DNA of 64,000 bases from Paraburkholderia susongensis (GTDB taxonomy: Bacteria; Pseudomonadota; Gammaproteobacteria; Burkholderiales; Burkholderiaceae). Shown here one piece after another: positions 42,103 to 49,856 of this stretch; position 1 is the first letter of the stretch, and the number at the start of each line of letters is the position of its first letter. The notes under the pieces were generated by a model, which saw only the letters and a program-made list of their open reading frames with translations, ran no database searches and was not told the DNA's origin. Made by a program: the position numbers and the translations under genes. Location: positions 620,001 through 684,000 of the forward strand of contig NZ_FXAT01000004.1 in NCBI RefSeq assembly GCF_900177725.1, read 5' to 3'.

Positions 42103-43026
42103 TCACACCCACTCGCGCGGCACGAGAAAATCGCTGTAAAGGCGCGCTTCCGGCGTGCCCGGCTCGGGCTGCCAGTCATAGCGCCAGTTCACAACCGGCG
42201 GCATCGACATCAGGATCGATTCCGTGCGTCCGCCGCTCTGCAGTCCAAACAGTGTGCCACGGTCGAAGACCAGATTGAACTCGACGTAGCGGCCGCGCCG
42301 GTATGCCTGGAATGCGCGCTCGGCTTCGCCGTACGGCATGTTGCGGCGCTTCTCGATGATCGGCAGGTAGGCTTTGAGAAAGCCTTCGCCGACGCTCCTC
42401 GCCATCGCGAACGACTGGTCGAAGCCCGGCGCCGAGAAATCGTCGAAGAAAATCCCGCCGATGCCGCGTGCTTCGTTGCGGTGCTTGAGGAAGAAATATT
42501 CGTCGCACCAGCGCTTGAAGCGCGGGTACAGGTCTGCGCCGTACGGTTCGAGCGCATCGCGGCACACGCGATGAAAATGCCGCGCGTCCTCTTCATAACC
42601 GTAGTACGGCGTGAGGTCCATGCCGCCGCCGAACCAGAACACCGGCTCTTCGCCTTCCTTCGTCGCGACGAGCAGGCGCACGTTCATGTGCACGGTCGGG
42701 CAGTGCGGATTGTGCGGGTGCAGCACGAGCGACACGCCCATCGCCTCGAAGCCGCGCCCGGCCAGTTGCGGCCGCGCGGCGCTCGCCGAGCCCGGCAGTG
42801 CGTCGCCCGCGACGTCCGAGAAGCCGATGCCCGCGCGCTCGAAGAACTGCCCGCCTTCGAGAATCCGCGTGACGCCGCCGCCGCGCAGCTTTTCGCCGGG
42901 CGCGCGCTGCCACGTGTCGGTCGCGAACGGCGTGCCGTCGAAGGCGCCGAGCGTGTCCGCGATATGCGATTGCAGGCCTTGCAGCCAACTGCGCACAGCC
43001 TGTGCGTCGTAGCTCGAATCGGTCAT
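42103..43026 (-). CDS. hemF: Oxygen-dependent coproporphyrinogen III oxidase
   Basis: Aerobic haem biosynthesis: oxidative decarboxylation of coproporphyrinogen III to protoporphyrinogen IX in the cytosol. The 307-aa protein has all signatures, e.g. GGGVTRILEGGQFFERAG, HPHNPHCPTVHMNVR, WFGGGMDLTPYYGYEED, FKRWCDEYFFLKHRNEARGIGG and RGRYVEFNLVFDRGTLFGL (each a separate conserved block). Start chosen at MTDSSYD. It is followed by nadD on the same strand. Confidence 0.97.
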   Translation of the reverse strand: MTDSSYDAQAVRSWLQGLQSHIADTLGAFDGTPFATDTWQRAPGEKLRGGGVTRILEGGQFFERAGIGFSDVAGDALPGSASAARPQLAGRGFEAMGVSLVLHPHNPHCPTVHMNVRLLVATKEGEEPVFWFGGGMDLTPYYGYEEDARHFHRVCRDALEPYGADLYPRFKRWCDEYFFLKHRNEARGIGGIFFDDFSAPGFDQSFAMARSVGEGFLKAYLPIIEKRRNMPYGEAERAFQAYRRGRYVEFNLVFDRGTLFGLQSGGRTESILMSMPPVVNWRYDWQPEPGTPEARLYSDFLVPREWV

Positions 43027-43321
43027 GAATGCAGGTGCTGAGGGCGGCACGCTCGTCGTGCCGCGGGTTCTTCGAAAGAGGGCTCCGGCTGCGCCGGCGT
43101 CGGGCCGGAGCCTGCACGGGCGGGCCGCTGGTTCGGATTGCGCGGGCGCAGGAGCCGGGGGAAGGCAGCGGCCCGCCGCTTCAGCCGGTTGGTTCGCGGG
43201 CCCGTGCCCGTTACTCGCGACGAGCGCGAAAAGCGCAGTGTAGCGCGCGTCGCGCAGCCTGCCCGCACTGCGGCGCCCGCGGCGTGCTGCCGTTGACGGT
43301 GCACGCGGGCGGGCCGGCCGC
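43027..43321. other. Spacer between purD and hemF with inverted repeat
   Basis: 295 bp without a gene. GGCTCCGGC (43081-43089) pairs with GCCGGAGCC (43104-43112); the loop contains CGCCGGCG. The CTCCGG/CCGGAG core recurs as a perfect palindrome upstream of yebC at 45824-45845. Confidence 0.55.
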
Positions 43322-44632
43322 TTATAGCTTGCTTTCGGGCTTGCTGTCGGTGCGCGCGTCGTGCTTGCGGTTCAGCGCGCGGTAGCCGATGTCGCGGCGA
43401 TACTGCATGCCGTCGAACGCGATCTGGTTGATCGTTTCGTAGGCGGCTGCCTGCGCGGTGCGCACCGAATCCGCCAGACCGACCACGCACAGCACGCGGC
43501 CGCCCGAGGTGGCCAGCTTGCCGTCCGTGAGCGTGGTGCCCGCGTGGAACGTGACCGAATCCTCGGTTTCGGCGGGAATGCCGTGGATGCGATCGCCCTT
43601 GCGCGGCGTGTCCGGATAGTTGTGCGCGGCGAGCACGACGCCCAGTGCGGTGCGGCGATCCCATTCGAGTTCGACCGTATCGAGCGTGCCCGCGATCGCC
43701 TGCTCCACTACCTTCGAATAGTCGCCCTTCAGGCGCGCCATGATCGGCTGCGTTTCGGGGTCGCCCATGCGGCAGTTGAATTCGAGCGTCTTCGGGTTGC
43801 CTTGCGCGTCGATCATGAGACCCGCGTACAGGAAGCCGGTGTAGCGAATGCCTTCCTTCTCCATGCCACGCACCGTCGGCACGATGATTTCGCGCATCAC
43901 GCGCGCATGCAGCTGCGGCGTGACGATCGGTGCGGGCGAGTAGGCGCCCATGCCGCCCGTGTTCGGACCCTGGTCGCCGTCGAGCAGACGCTTGTGGTCC
44001 TGGCTCGACGCGAGCGGCAGCACGTGCTTGCCGTCGACCATCACGATGAAGCTCGCCTCCTCGCCAGCGAGGAATTCCTCGATCACGACGCGCGCGCCGG
44101 CGTCGCCCAGCTTGTTGTCCGACAGCATCATGTCGACGGCGACGTGCGCTTCTTCGAGCGTCTGCGCGACCACGACGCCCTTGCCGGCGGCGAGGCCGTC
44201 GGCCTTGATGACGATCGGCGCACCCTTCGCGTCGAGATACGCATGCGCGGCGGCGACGTCGGCGAAGGTTTCGTATTCGGCGGTCGGAATGCCGTGGCGC
44301 TTCATGAACGCCTTCGCGAAGTCCTTCGAGCTTTCGAGCTGGGCGGCTTCCCTGGTCGGCCCGAAGATCTTCAGGCCGCGCGAGCGGAACAGGTTGACGA
44401 TGCCCGCCGCGAGCGGCGCTTCCGGCCCGACCAGCGTGAAGGCGATCTGCTCTTTTTCGACGAAATCCGCGAGCGCAGCCGGCTCGGTGATGTCGACGTT
44501 GCGCAGACGTTCGTCCTGAGCGGTGCCACCGTTGCCCGGCGCGACGTAGACGAGCTGGACCCGCGGCGATTGCGCGAGCTTCCATGCGAGCGCATGTTCG
44601 CGACCGCCGGAACCGACGACGAGTAACTTCAT
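43322..44632 (-). CDS. purD: Phosphoribosylamine-glycine ligase
   Basis: Second step of purine synthesis: ATP-dependent joining of glycine to phosphoribosylamine. 436 aa, ATP-grasp fold: MKLLVVGSGGREHALAWKLAQS start, VIKADGLAAGKGVVVA (ATP loop), VVIEEFLAGEEASFI, HKRLLDGDQGPNTGGMGAYSP and LEFNCRMGDPETQ metal-binding signature. A Lys/Glu-rich tail ends the protein. Same strand as yebC upstream across a 283-bp spacer. Confidence 0.97.
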   Translation of the reverse strand: MKLLVVGSGGREHALAWKLAQSPRVQLVYVAPGNGGTAQDERLRNVDITEPAALADFVEKEQIAFTLVGPEAPLAAGIVNLFRSRGLKIFGPTREAAQLESSKDFAKAFMKRHGIPTAEYETFADVAAAHAYLDAKGAPIVIKADGLAAGKGVVVAQTLEEAHVAVDMMLSDNKLGDAGARVVIEEFLAGEEASFIVMVDGKHVLPLASSQDHKRLLDGDQGPNTGGMGAYSPAPIVTPQLHARVMREIIVPTVRGMEKEGIRYTGFLYAGLMIDAQGNPKTLEFNCRMGDPETQPIMARLKGDYSKVVEQAIAGTLDTVELEWDRRTALGVVLAAHNYPDTPRKGDRIHGIPAETEDSVTFHAGTTLTDGKLATSGGRVLCVVGLADSVRTAQAAAYETINQIAFDGMQYRRDIGYRALNRKHDARTDSKPESKL

Positions 44633-44915
44633 GTGAATCCCCGAGACTTGAAAACCATAAACGGCCGGGCGGTTGGCCCAGCCGTGCAATAAACCATCAA
44701 CAGCGAGCGGCTACAGCGAGCAACGCCATAACGGGCAACTACAGCGCGAACCCGCCTGAAGCGGCGGCGCAGCGCGCGAAACGCGCGGGCGTTGTCCGCC
44801 ATCTTCCCAATGAACGCTCGACGAATGGTGCAATGACCCGGCGGCGCGCCGCGGCTCCTTATGAGCCGCACCCATGAGCCGCACTCATGACGCGCGCCCC
44901 GCGCGGATGGCGCGC

Positions 44916-45644
44916 TTATTCGTCGGCGATCGATGCGTTTGTATAGACTTCCTGCACGTCGTCCAGATTTTCCAGCGCGTCGAGCAGTTTCTGCATTTTC
45001 ACGGCGTCGTCACCGGTGAATTCGACTTCGGTCTGCGGCTTCATCGTGACTTCGGCCAGTTCGGCCTTGAAGCCCGCCGCTTCGAGCGCAGCCTTCACCT
45101 TCGAAAAATCGTTCGGCGGGCACAGCACTTCGATACTGCCGTCTTCGTTCGTGACGACGTCGTCAGCGCCGGCTTCGAGCGCGGCTTCCATGAGCTTGTC
45201 TTCCGGCGTGCCGGGCGCGAACAGGAACTGGCCGACGTGATCGAACATGAACGACACCGAGCCGTCCGTGCCCATGTTGCCGCCGTTCTTCGAGAACGCG
45301 TGACGCACTTCCGCGACCGTGCGGGTGCGGTTGTCGGTCATCGTGTCGACGATCACCGCCGCGCCGCCGATGCCGTAGCCTTCGTAGCGGATTTCCTCGT
45401 AGTTCGCGCCGTCCGCGCCGCCGACGCCGCGCTGGATCGCGCGGTTGATGTTGTCCTTCGGCATGTTCGCGTCGTACGCTTTTTCGACGGCGAGCCGCAG
45501 GCGCGGGTTCGAGTCGATCTCGCCGCCGCCCATACGCGCCGCGACCTGGATTTCCTTGATGAGCCGCGTCCAGACCTTGCCGCGCTTGGCATCGGCCGCT
45601 GCTTTCTTATGCTTGATGTTGGCCCATTTCGAATGACCCGCCAT
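44916..45644 (-). CDS. YebC/PmpR-family protein
   Basis: A 242-aa protein starting MAGHSKWANIKHKKAAADAKRGKVWTRL in two conserved blocks, with DNINRAIQRG, RYEGYGIGGAAVIVDTMTDN and the acidic C-terminal domain (NLDDVQEVYTNASI). Family members are annotated as transcriptional regulators and some act in relief of ribosome stalling at proline-rich stretches. Start is the ATG at 45644. It lies between purD and upp on the minus strand. Confidence 0.93.
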   Translation of the reverse strand: MAGHSKWANIKHKKAAADAKRGKVWTRLIKEIQVAARMGGGEIDSNPRLRLAVEKAYDANMPKDNINRAIQRGVGGADGANYEEIRYEGYGIGGAAVIVDTMTDNRTRTVAEVRHAFSKNGGNMGTDGSVSFMFDHVGQFLFAPGTPEDKLMEAALEAGADDVVTNEDGSIEVLCPPNDFSKVKAALEAAGFKAELAEVTMKPQTEVEFTGDDAVKMQKLLDALENLDDVQEVYTNASIADE

Positions 45645-46123
45645 ACTTTTCTCCGTCGCGCGCGCCAGCGGGGCGCACGCATTGTGCAATTGTCGTTGCG
45701 ATGTCGGGCGCTCGCGTGTTGCGCCTCGATGTCAAACTGTCCGGCAGCACGGCTGCCTTTGCCTGTGTTTGCTTGTCCTGGCCCGCGCCTGACTGCCTTT
45801 GCCCGCCGGCGCTGGTGCCCGTTCGCTCCGGCTCGAGCCGGAGCGGGCCCGGGAAGGGGGGCGAAGTCCGGCGGCGCAGTGGGAGCAGGGCGGCGTGCGC
45901 GCGGCAAACGTGGCGCCGCTGGACAGGCGCCGCATGCTCCCACGTGAAAGCGCGGTGCGCCAGCCGATGCGACAGGCCGGAGTTGCAGCGAAGTTGCAAG
46001 TCGAGCCGTGCGGTGAGCAGATTCGAATTTTATCACGCCGCGAGGGTGCGGCCGAGGGGGCTGAGGCGCGAAACCGGGCGGAAATGTAATGAAAATGAAG
46101 CGCAAACCCGGCCCGCGCCGCTC
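45645..46123. other. Intergenic region between upp and yebC
   Basis: 479 bp with no credible gene; ORFs here lack ribosome-binding sites and domains. It contains the 22-bp perfect palindrome at 45824-45845. Confidence 0.6.
45824..45845. repeat. 22-bp perfect palindrome
   Basis: Centred on CTCGAG between 45834 and 45835; half-site CGCTCCGGCTC followed by its exact complement. Not followed by a T-run on either strand. The same CTCCGG...CCGGAG elements form the hairpin at 43081-43112. Confidence 0.6.
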
Positions 46124-46774
46124 TCAGTTCTTGGTCCCGAACAACCGGTCCCCTGCGTCGCCGAGGCCCGGCACGATGTACGCATGCTCGTTCAGATGCG
46201 AGTCGAGCGAGGCGACGAACAGCTTCACGTCCGGATGCGCGTCCTGGAACACCTGCACGCCCTCGGGCGCGGCGACGAGCGCGAGGAACAGAATGTTCTC
46301 GCCGGCCACGTTGCGGCGCTTGAGCACGTCGACCGCGTGCACGGCCGAGTAGCCGGTCGCGACCATCGGATCGCACAGGATGAACACGCGGTCTTCGAGG
46401 TCCGGCAGCCGCACGAGGTATTCGACCGGGCGATGGTCGTCGGCGCGATACACGCCGATGTGGCCCACGCGCGCCGACGGCACCAGCTCGAGCAGGCCGT
46501 CCGACATGCCGATGCCCGCGCGCAGCACCGGCACGATCGCGAGCTTCTTGCCGGCGATTACCGGCGCGTCGATCTCGACGAGCGGCGTGGTGATGCGGCG
46601 CGTGGTCATCGGCAGGTTGCGGGTGATCTCGTAGCCCATCAGCAGCGTGATTTCGCGCAGCAACTCGCGGAACGTGCGGGTCGACGTGTCCCGATCGCGC
46701 ATGTGCGACAGCTTGTGCTGGATCAGCGGGTGATCGAGGATGAAAAGATTGGGAAAACGGCTGTCCTGGGTCAT
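46124..46774 (-). CDS. upp: Uracil phosphoribosyltransferase
   Basis: Pyrimidine salvage: uracil + PRPP to UMP in the cytosol. 216 aa with LDHPLIQHKLSHMRDRDTSTRTFRELL, PVLRAGIGMSDGLLELVPSARVGHIGVYR and the PRPP-binding loop ILCDPMVATGYSAVHAVDVL; terminal YIVPGLGDAGDRLFGTK is diagnostic. Divergent from the SDR gene across a 275-bp spacer. Confidence 0.97.
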   Translation of the reverse strand: MTQDSRFPNLFILDHPLIQHKLSHMRDRDTSTRTFRELLREITLLMGYEITRNLPMTTRRITTPLVEIDAPVIAGKKLAIVPVLRAGIGMSDGLLELVPSARVGHIGVYRADDHRPVEYLVRLPDLEDRVFILCDPMVATGYSAVHAVDVLKRRNVAGENILFLALVAAPEGVQVFQDAHPDVKLFVASLDSHLNEHAYIVPGLGDAGDRLFGTKN

Positions 46775-47049
46775 GGCGGGGGCGCACGCGGCGGCAAGGT
46801 GGATCGGTTCGGCGCGCCGGCCGCTGCGCGCGTCGCCTGGCTCCCGGATTCACGGAGACAGGCGACGGGTGCGAAGAACTCGGCAGACGGATGGGCGCGC
46901 CACGCCGCAAGTTTACCGAAAGAGTGCCGCCCGACGATACCGGAGATTGCAGTGGTCCGGCACAGTCCGGCACTGATTCTTCTAGAATCGGGGGAAACTT
47001 TGCCACGCCCGCGCGCCGCGCGCCGGGACTACGTCACGAGGACACACAC

Positions 47050-47829
47050 ATGGATATGGGAATCGCAGGACGTACGGCGCTCGTCTGCGCAGCCAGCAAG
47101 GGTTTGGGACGTGGCTGCGCCGAAGCGCTCGCCGCCGAGGGCGTCAATCTGACGATTGTCGCGCGCACGGCCGAAACGCTGGAGGCGACCGCCGCCGAGA
47201 TCCGCAAGCAGAGCGGCGTCGAGGTCAAGACGGTCGCCTGCGACATCACCACGCCCGAAGGCCGCGCGGCGGCGCTCGCCGCCTGTCCGCAGCCGGACAT
47301 TCTGGTCAACAACGCGGGCGGCCCGCCGCCGGGCGACTTCCGCAACTTCACGCACGAGGACTGGATTCGCGCGTTGGAAGGCAACATGCTCACGCCGATC
47401 GAGCTGATCCGCCAGACCATCGACACGATGAGCGCGCGCGGCTTCGGGCGCATCGTCAACATCACGAGTTCGGCGGTGAAAGCGCCGATCGACGTGCTTG
47501 GCCTCTCGAACGGCGCGCGCTCGGGCCTGACCGGCTTCGTCGCGGGACTCGCGCGCAAGGTCGCGCCCACCGGCGTGACGATCAACAACCTGCTGCCGGG
47601 GCTGTTCGACACGGACCGCATCGCCGTGACGTTCGAGGCGCAGGCGAAGGCGCAAAACATTTCCATCGACGAAGCGCGCAAGCAGCGCATGAAGACGATT
47701 CCCGCCGCGCGCTTCGGCAATCGCGACGAGTTCGGCCGCGCCTGCGCGTTCCTGTGCAGCGTGCACGCCGGGTACATCACCGGGCAGAACTGGCTGATCG
47801 ATGGCGGGGCTTATCCTGGGACGTTTTGA
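47050..47829 (+). CDS. Atypical short-chain dehydrogenase/reductase
   Basis: A 259-aa Rossmann-fold protein. The cofactor loop is AASKGLGRGCAEALA (in place of TGxxxGIG) and NNAGGPPPG is present. The catalytic Ser is kept (ITSSAVK), but the usual YxxxK is replaced: the helix reads LGLSNGARSGLTGF, with Leu in the Tyr position and Asn in the Lys position. The C-terminal YITGQNWLIDGGAYPG is normal. Classified as SDR, its activity is uncertain. Next on the same strand comes mgsA. Confidence 0.82.
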   Translation: MDMGIAGRTALVCAASKGLGRGCAEALAAEGVNLTIVARTAETLEATAAEIRKQSGVEVKTVACDITTPEGRAAALAACPQPDILVNNAGGPPPGDFRNFTHEDWIRALEGNMLTPIELIRQTIDTMSARGFGRIVNITSSAVKAPIDVLGLSNGARSGLTGFVAGLARKVAPTGVTINNLLPGLFDTDRIAVTFEAQAKAQNISIDEARKQRMKTIPAARFGNRDEFGRACAFLCSVHAGYITGQNWLIDGGAYPGTF

Positions 47830-47830
47830 A

Positions 47831-47846
47831 CCCGGTACGTACCGGG
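47831..47846. repeat. 16-bp perfect palindrome between SDR gene and mgsA
   Basis: CCCGGTACGTACCGGG, starting 1 bp after the SDR stop codon. It could form a short hairpin at the 3' end of the SDR mRNA; no T-run. Confidence 0.5.
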
Positions 47847-47915
47847 AGGGAAAGGATTGGGCGGGTACGTGCCAACGCATAACAACAGTCACAACGATTT
47901 GAGGAGTCTTACGTC

Positions 47916-48305
47916 ATGACCACCCGCATTGCGCTGATCGCACACGATCACAAGAAGGACGATATCGTCAAACTGGCCGGCGAATACGCCGACACGCTCG
48001 CGCGCTGCGAGATCGTCGCGACCGGCACGACCGGCGGGCGCATCAGCGACGCGCATGGGCTCAAGGTCGAGCGCATGCTGTCCGGTCCGCACGGTGGTGA
48101 CCTGCAGATCGGCGCGCAACTCGCGGAAGGGCGGGTGGACATGGTGATCTTCCTGCGCGACCCGATGACGCCGCAGCCGCACGAACCGGACATCAACGCG
48201 CTCGTGCGCGCCTGCGACGTGCACAACATTCCGTGCGCGACGAACATTTCGACCGCGCGCATGGTGCTCGACGTGCTGACGCTGCGTCTCACGGGGCAGG
48301 CCTGA
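47916..48305 (+). CDS. mgsA: Methylglyoxal synthase
   Basis: Converts dihydroxyacetone phosphate to methylglyoxal and phosphate, a bypass that frees phosphate when sugar phosphates accumulate. 129 aa, with IALIAHDHKKDDIVKLA, the phosphate-binding TGTTGGRI, SGPHGGDLQIGAQLAEG with the catalytic Asp, and FLRDPMTPQPHEPDI. ATG after GAGGAG at 47901-47906. Confidence 0.96.
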   Translation: MTTRIALIAHDHKKDDIVKLAGEYADTLARCEIVATGTTGGRISDAHGLKVERMLSGPHGGDLQIGAQLAEGRVDMVIFLRDPMTPQPHEPDINALVRACDVHNIPCATNISTARMVLDVLTLRLTGQA

Positions 48306-48442
48306 AGCCTGGCCGCGGTTGCAGCGAGGCGCAAGCGAGGCACCGGCGAAGCGCAAGCAACTCATAAGCAACGCGCGAGCCGGATACGAGTCTGGCAAAA
48401 GCAGGACACGAACAACACGACAATCCAGATCAAGGAGACATG

Positions 48443-49417
48443 ATGGTCAAGGCAATCCGATTCGATAAAGCCGGCGGCCCGGAAGTGATGAAATGGGTCG
48501 ACGTGGAGGTGGGCGAGCCGGGCGCGGGCGAAATCCGCATCCGCCAGACGGCGGTCGGCCTCAACTATATCGACGTGTATTTCCGCACCGGCCGCTATCC
48601 GTTGCCGCTGCCGGGAGGCCTCGGCGTGGAGGCGGCCGGCGAGATCAGCGCGGTCGGCGCGGGTGTCGCCGGGCTCGAGGTGGGCGATCGCGTCGCCTAC
48701 GTCGCGCGGCCGCCCGGGGCGTATGCGCAGGAGCGCGTGCTGCCGGCTGCGCAGGTCGTCAAGCTGCCCGACGCGGTGAGCGACGAGCAGGCCGCCTCGG
48801 TGATGCTGCAGGGGCTGACCGCGCAGTATCTGCTGCGCCGCACGTATCGCGTGAAGGCCGGCGACACGATCCTGATCCAGGCCGCGGCGGGCGGCGTCGG
48901 CCTGCTCGTGTGCCAGTGGGCGAAGGCGCTCGGCGCGACCGTGATCGGCACGGTCGGCTCCGACGAAAAGGCCGAGATCGCCAAAGCGCACGGCTGCGAT
49001 CATGCAATCGTCTACACACGCGAGAACTTCACGAAGCGCGTGCGCGAGATCACCAATGGCGCGGGCGTGCCGGTCGTGTACGACTCGATCGGCAAGGACA
49101 CGTTCGAGAAGTCGCTCGACTGCCTCGCGCCGCTAGGTCTTTTCGTGAGCTTCGGCAATGCGTCGGGGCCGCTGCCGCCGATCGATTCGTCGGAATTCGC
49201 CGGGCGCGGTTCGCTCTTCTTTACGCGCCCGACGCTCTTTACCTATATCGCCAAACGCAGCGATTACGAGGCGATGTCGGCGGAGCTGTTCGATGTGCTC
49301 GTCTCGGGCAAGGTCAGGACGAGCATCAATCAGCGTTACGCGCTGGCGGACGTCGGCCAGGCGCATGCGGATCTCGAAGGCCGCCGCACGACGGGCTCGA
49401 CGATTCTGCTGCCGTAA
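48443..49417 (+). CDS. NADPH:quinone oxidoreductase, zinc-free MDR family
   Basis: A 324-aa quinone reductase of the QorA type: single-electron reduction of quinones or detoxication of reactive carbonyls. Seen: N-terminal GroES-like domain (LNYIDVYFRTGRYPLPLPGGLGVEAAG in consecutive blocks) without zinc cysteines and the NADPH loop AAAGGVGLLVCQWAKALGA. The ATG at 48443 is better spaced from AAGGAG (48432-48437) than the one at 48440. The following kdp operon has its own promoter region. Confidence 0.92.
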   Translation: MVKAIRFDKAGGPEVMKWVDVEVGEPGAGEIRIRQTAVGLNYIDVYFRTGRYPLPLPGGLGVEAAGEISAVGAGVAGLEVGDRVAYVARPPGAYAQERVLPAAQVVKLPDAVSDEQAASVMLQGLTAQYLLRRTYRVKAGDTILIQAAAGGVGLLVCQWAKALGATVIGTVGSDEKAEIAKAHGCDHAIVYTRENFTKRVREITNGAGVPVVYDSIGKDTFEKSLDCLAPLGLFVSFGNASGPLPPIDSSEFAGRGSLFFTRPTLFTYIAKRSDYEAMSAELFDVLVSGKVRTSINQRYALADVGQAHADLEGRRTTGSTILLP

Positions 49418-49522
49418 AGGCCGAAGCAGCGGACTAACTCCGCAAAAGCAGAAGCCGCCGCATCGACGCGGCGGCCAATAGCGCGGCCAACACTCCACGT
49501 CGGTTCATCGCACCCAGGGCCG

Positions 49523-49540
49523 CGCCATCTTCCGATGGCG
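49523..49540 (+). terminator. Possible terminator hairpin after the quinone reductase gene
   Basis: CGCCATC and GATGGCG with a TTCC loop; perfect 7-bp stem, about 105 bp past the stop codon. No clear T-run directly after it. Confidence 0.3.
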
Positions 49541-49553
49541 TGGCCCTTCCACG

Positions 49554-49572
49554 TTTACGCGATTTTTACGCG
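49554..49572 (+). promoter_or_regulatory. Candidate KdpE-binding site
   Basis: TTTACGCG at 49554-49561 repeated at 49565-49572, an 11-bp direct-repeat period as bound by OmpR/PhoB-type regulators such as KdpE. It lies 14 bp before a TTGACC (49586-49591) that may be a -35 box, and about 80 bp before the first kdp ORF. The T-rich stretch followed by CCCCGCC resembles the E. coli kdp promoter site. Confidence 0.5.
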
Positions 49573-49653
49573 TGCCCCGCCATCTTTGACCAGCCCTTTA
49601 GGCGCATCGGCATACCGTTCTATCTATCCAAAGTCCGTTAATGGAGAACAAGA

Positions 49654-49767
49654 ATGGATGTGCTGTATGTCGGGGGGCTCGCGCTGTTTGCCGTGCTGAC
49701 CTTTGGACTGATTGGCGGCTGCGAGAAGCTGATGCAGTTCCGCCGCGGGCAGGGAGCGCGCTCATGA
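49654..49767 (+). CDS. Small membrane protein, first ORF of the kdp operon
   Basis: 37 aa: a single transmembrane segment (VLYVGGLALFAVLTFGLIGGCEKL) and a basic, positive-inside tail (QFRRGQGARS). The start is ATG, 8 nt after GGAGAA-type purines at 49641-49646. It overlaps kdpF by 4 bp (ATGA), so it is translated with the operon. It resembles kdpF in size and topology but is a distinct protein; function unknown, possibly a small accessory subunit. Confidence 0.7.
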   Translation: MDVLYVGGLALFAVLTFGLIGGCEKLMQFRRGQGARS

Positions 49768-49856
49768 CCTGGATGCTCTGGCTGGCGGGCGCGTCGACCG
49801 CGCTGCTGTTCATTTATCTCGTGTATGCGTTGCTGCGCGCGGAGGACATTGAATGA
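49764..49856 (+). CDS. kdpF: Potassium-transporting ATPase small subunit KdpF
   Basis: 30-aa single-helix peptide that stabilises the KdpABC complex in the inner membrane. Sequence WLAGASTALLFIYLVYALLR followed by AEDIE matches E. coli KdpF (YLVYAL.AE). Overlaps the preceding small ORF and kdpA, each by 4 bp (ATGA). Confidence 0.9.
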   Translation: MTWMLWLAGASTALLFIYLVYALLRAEDIE

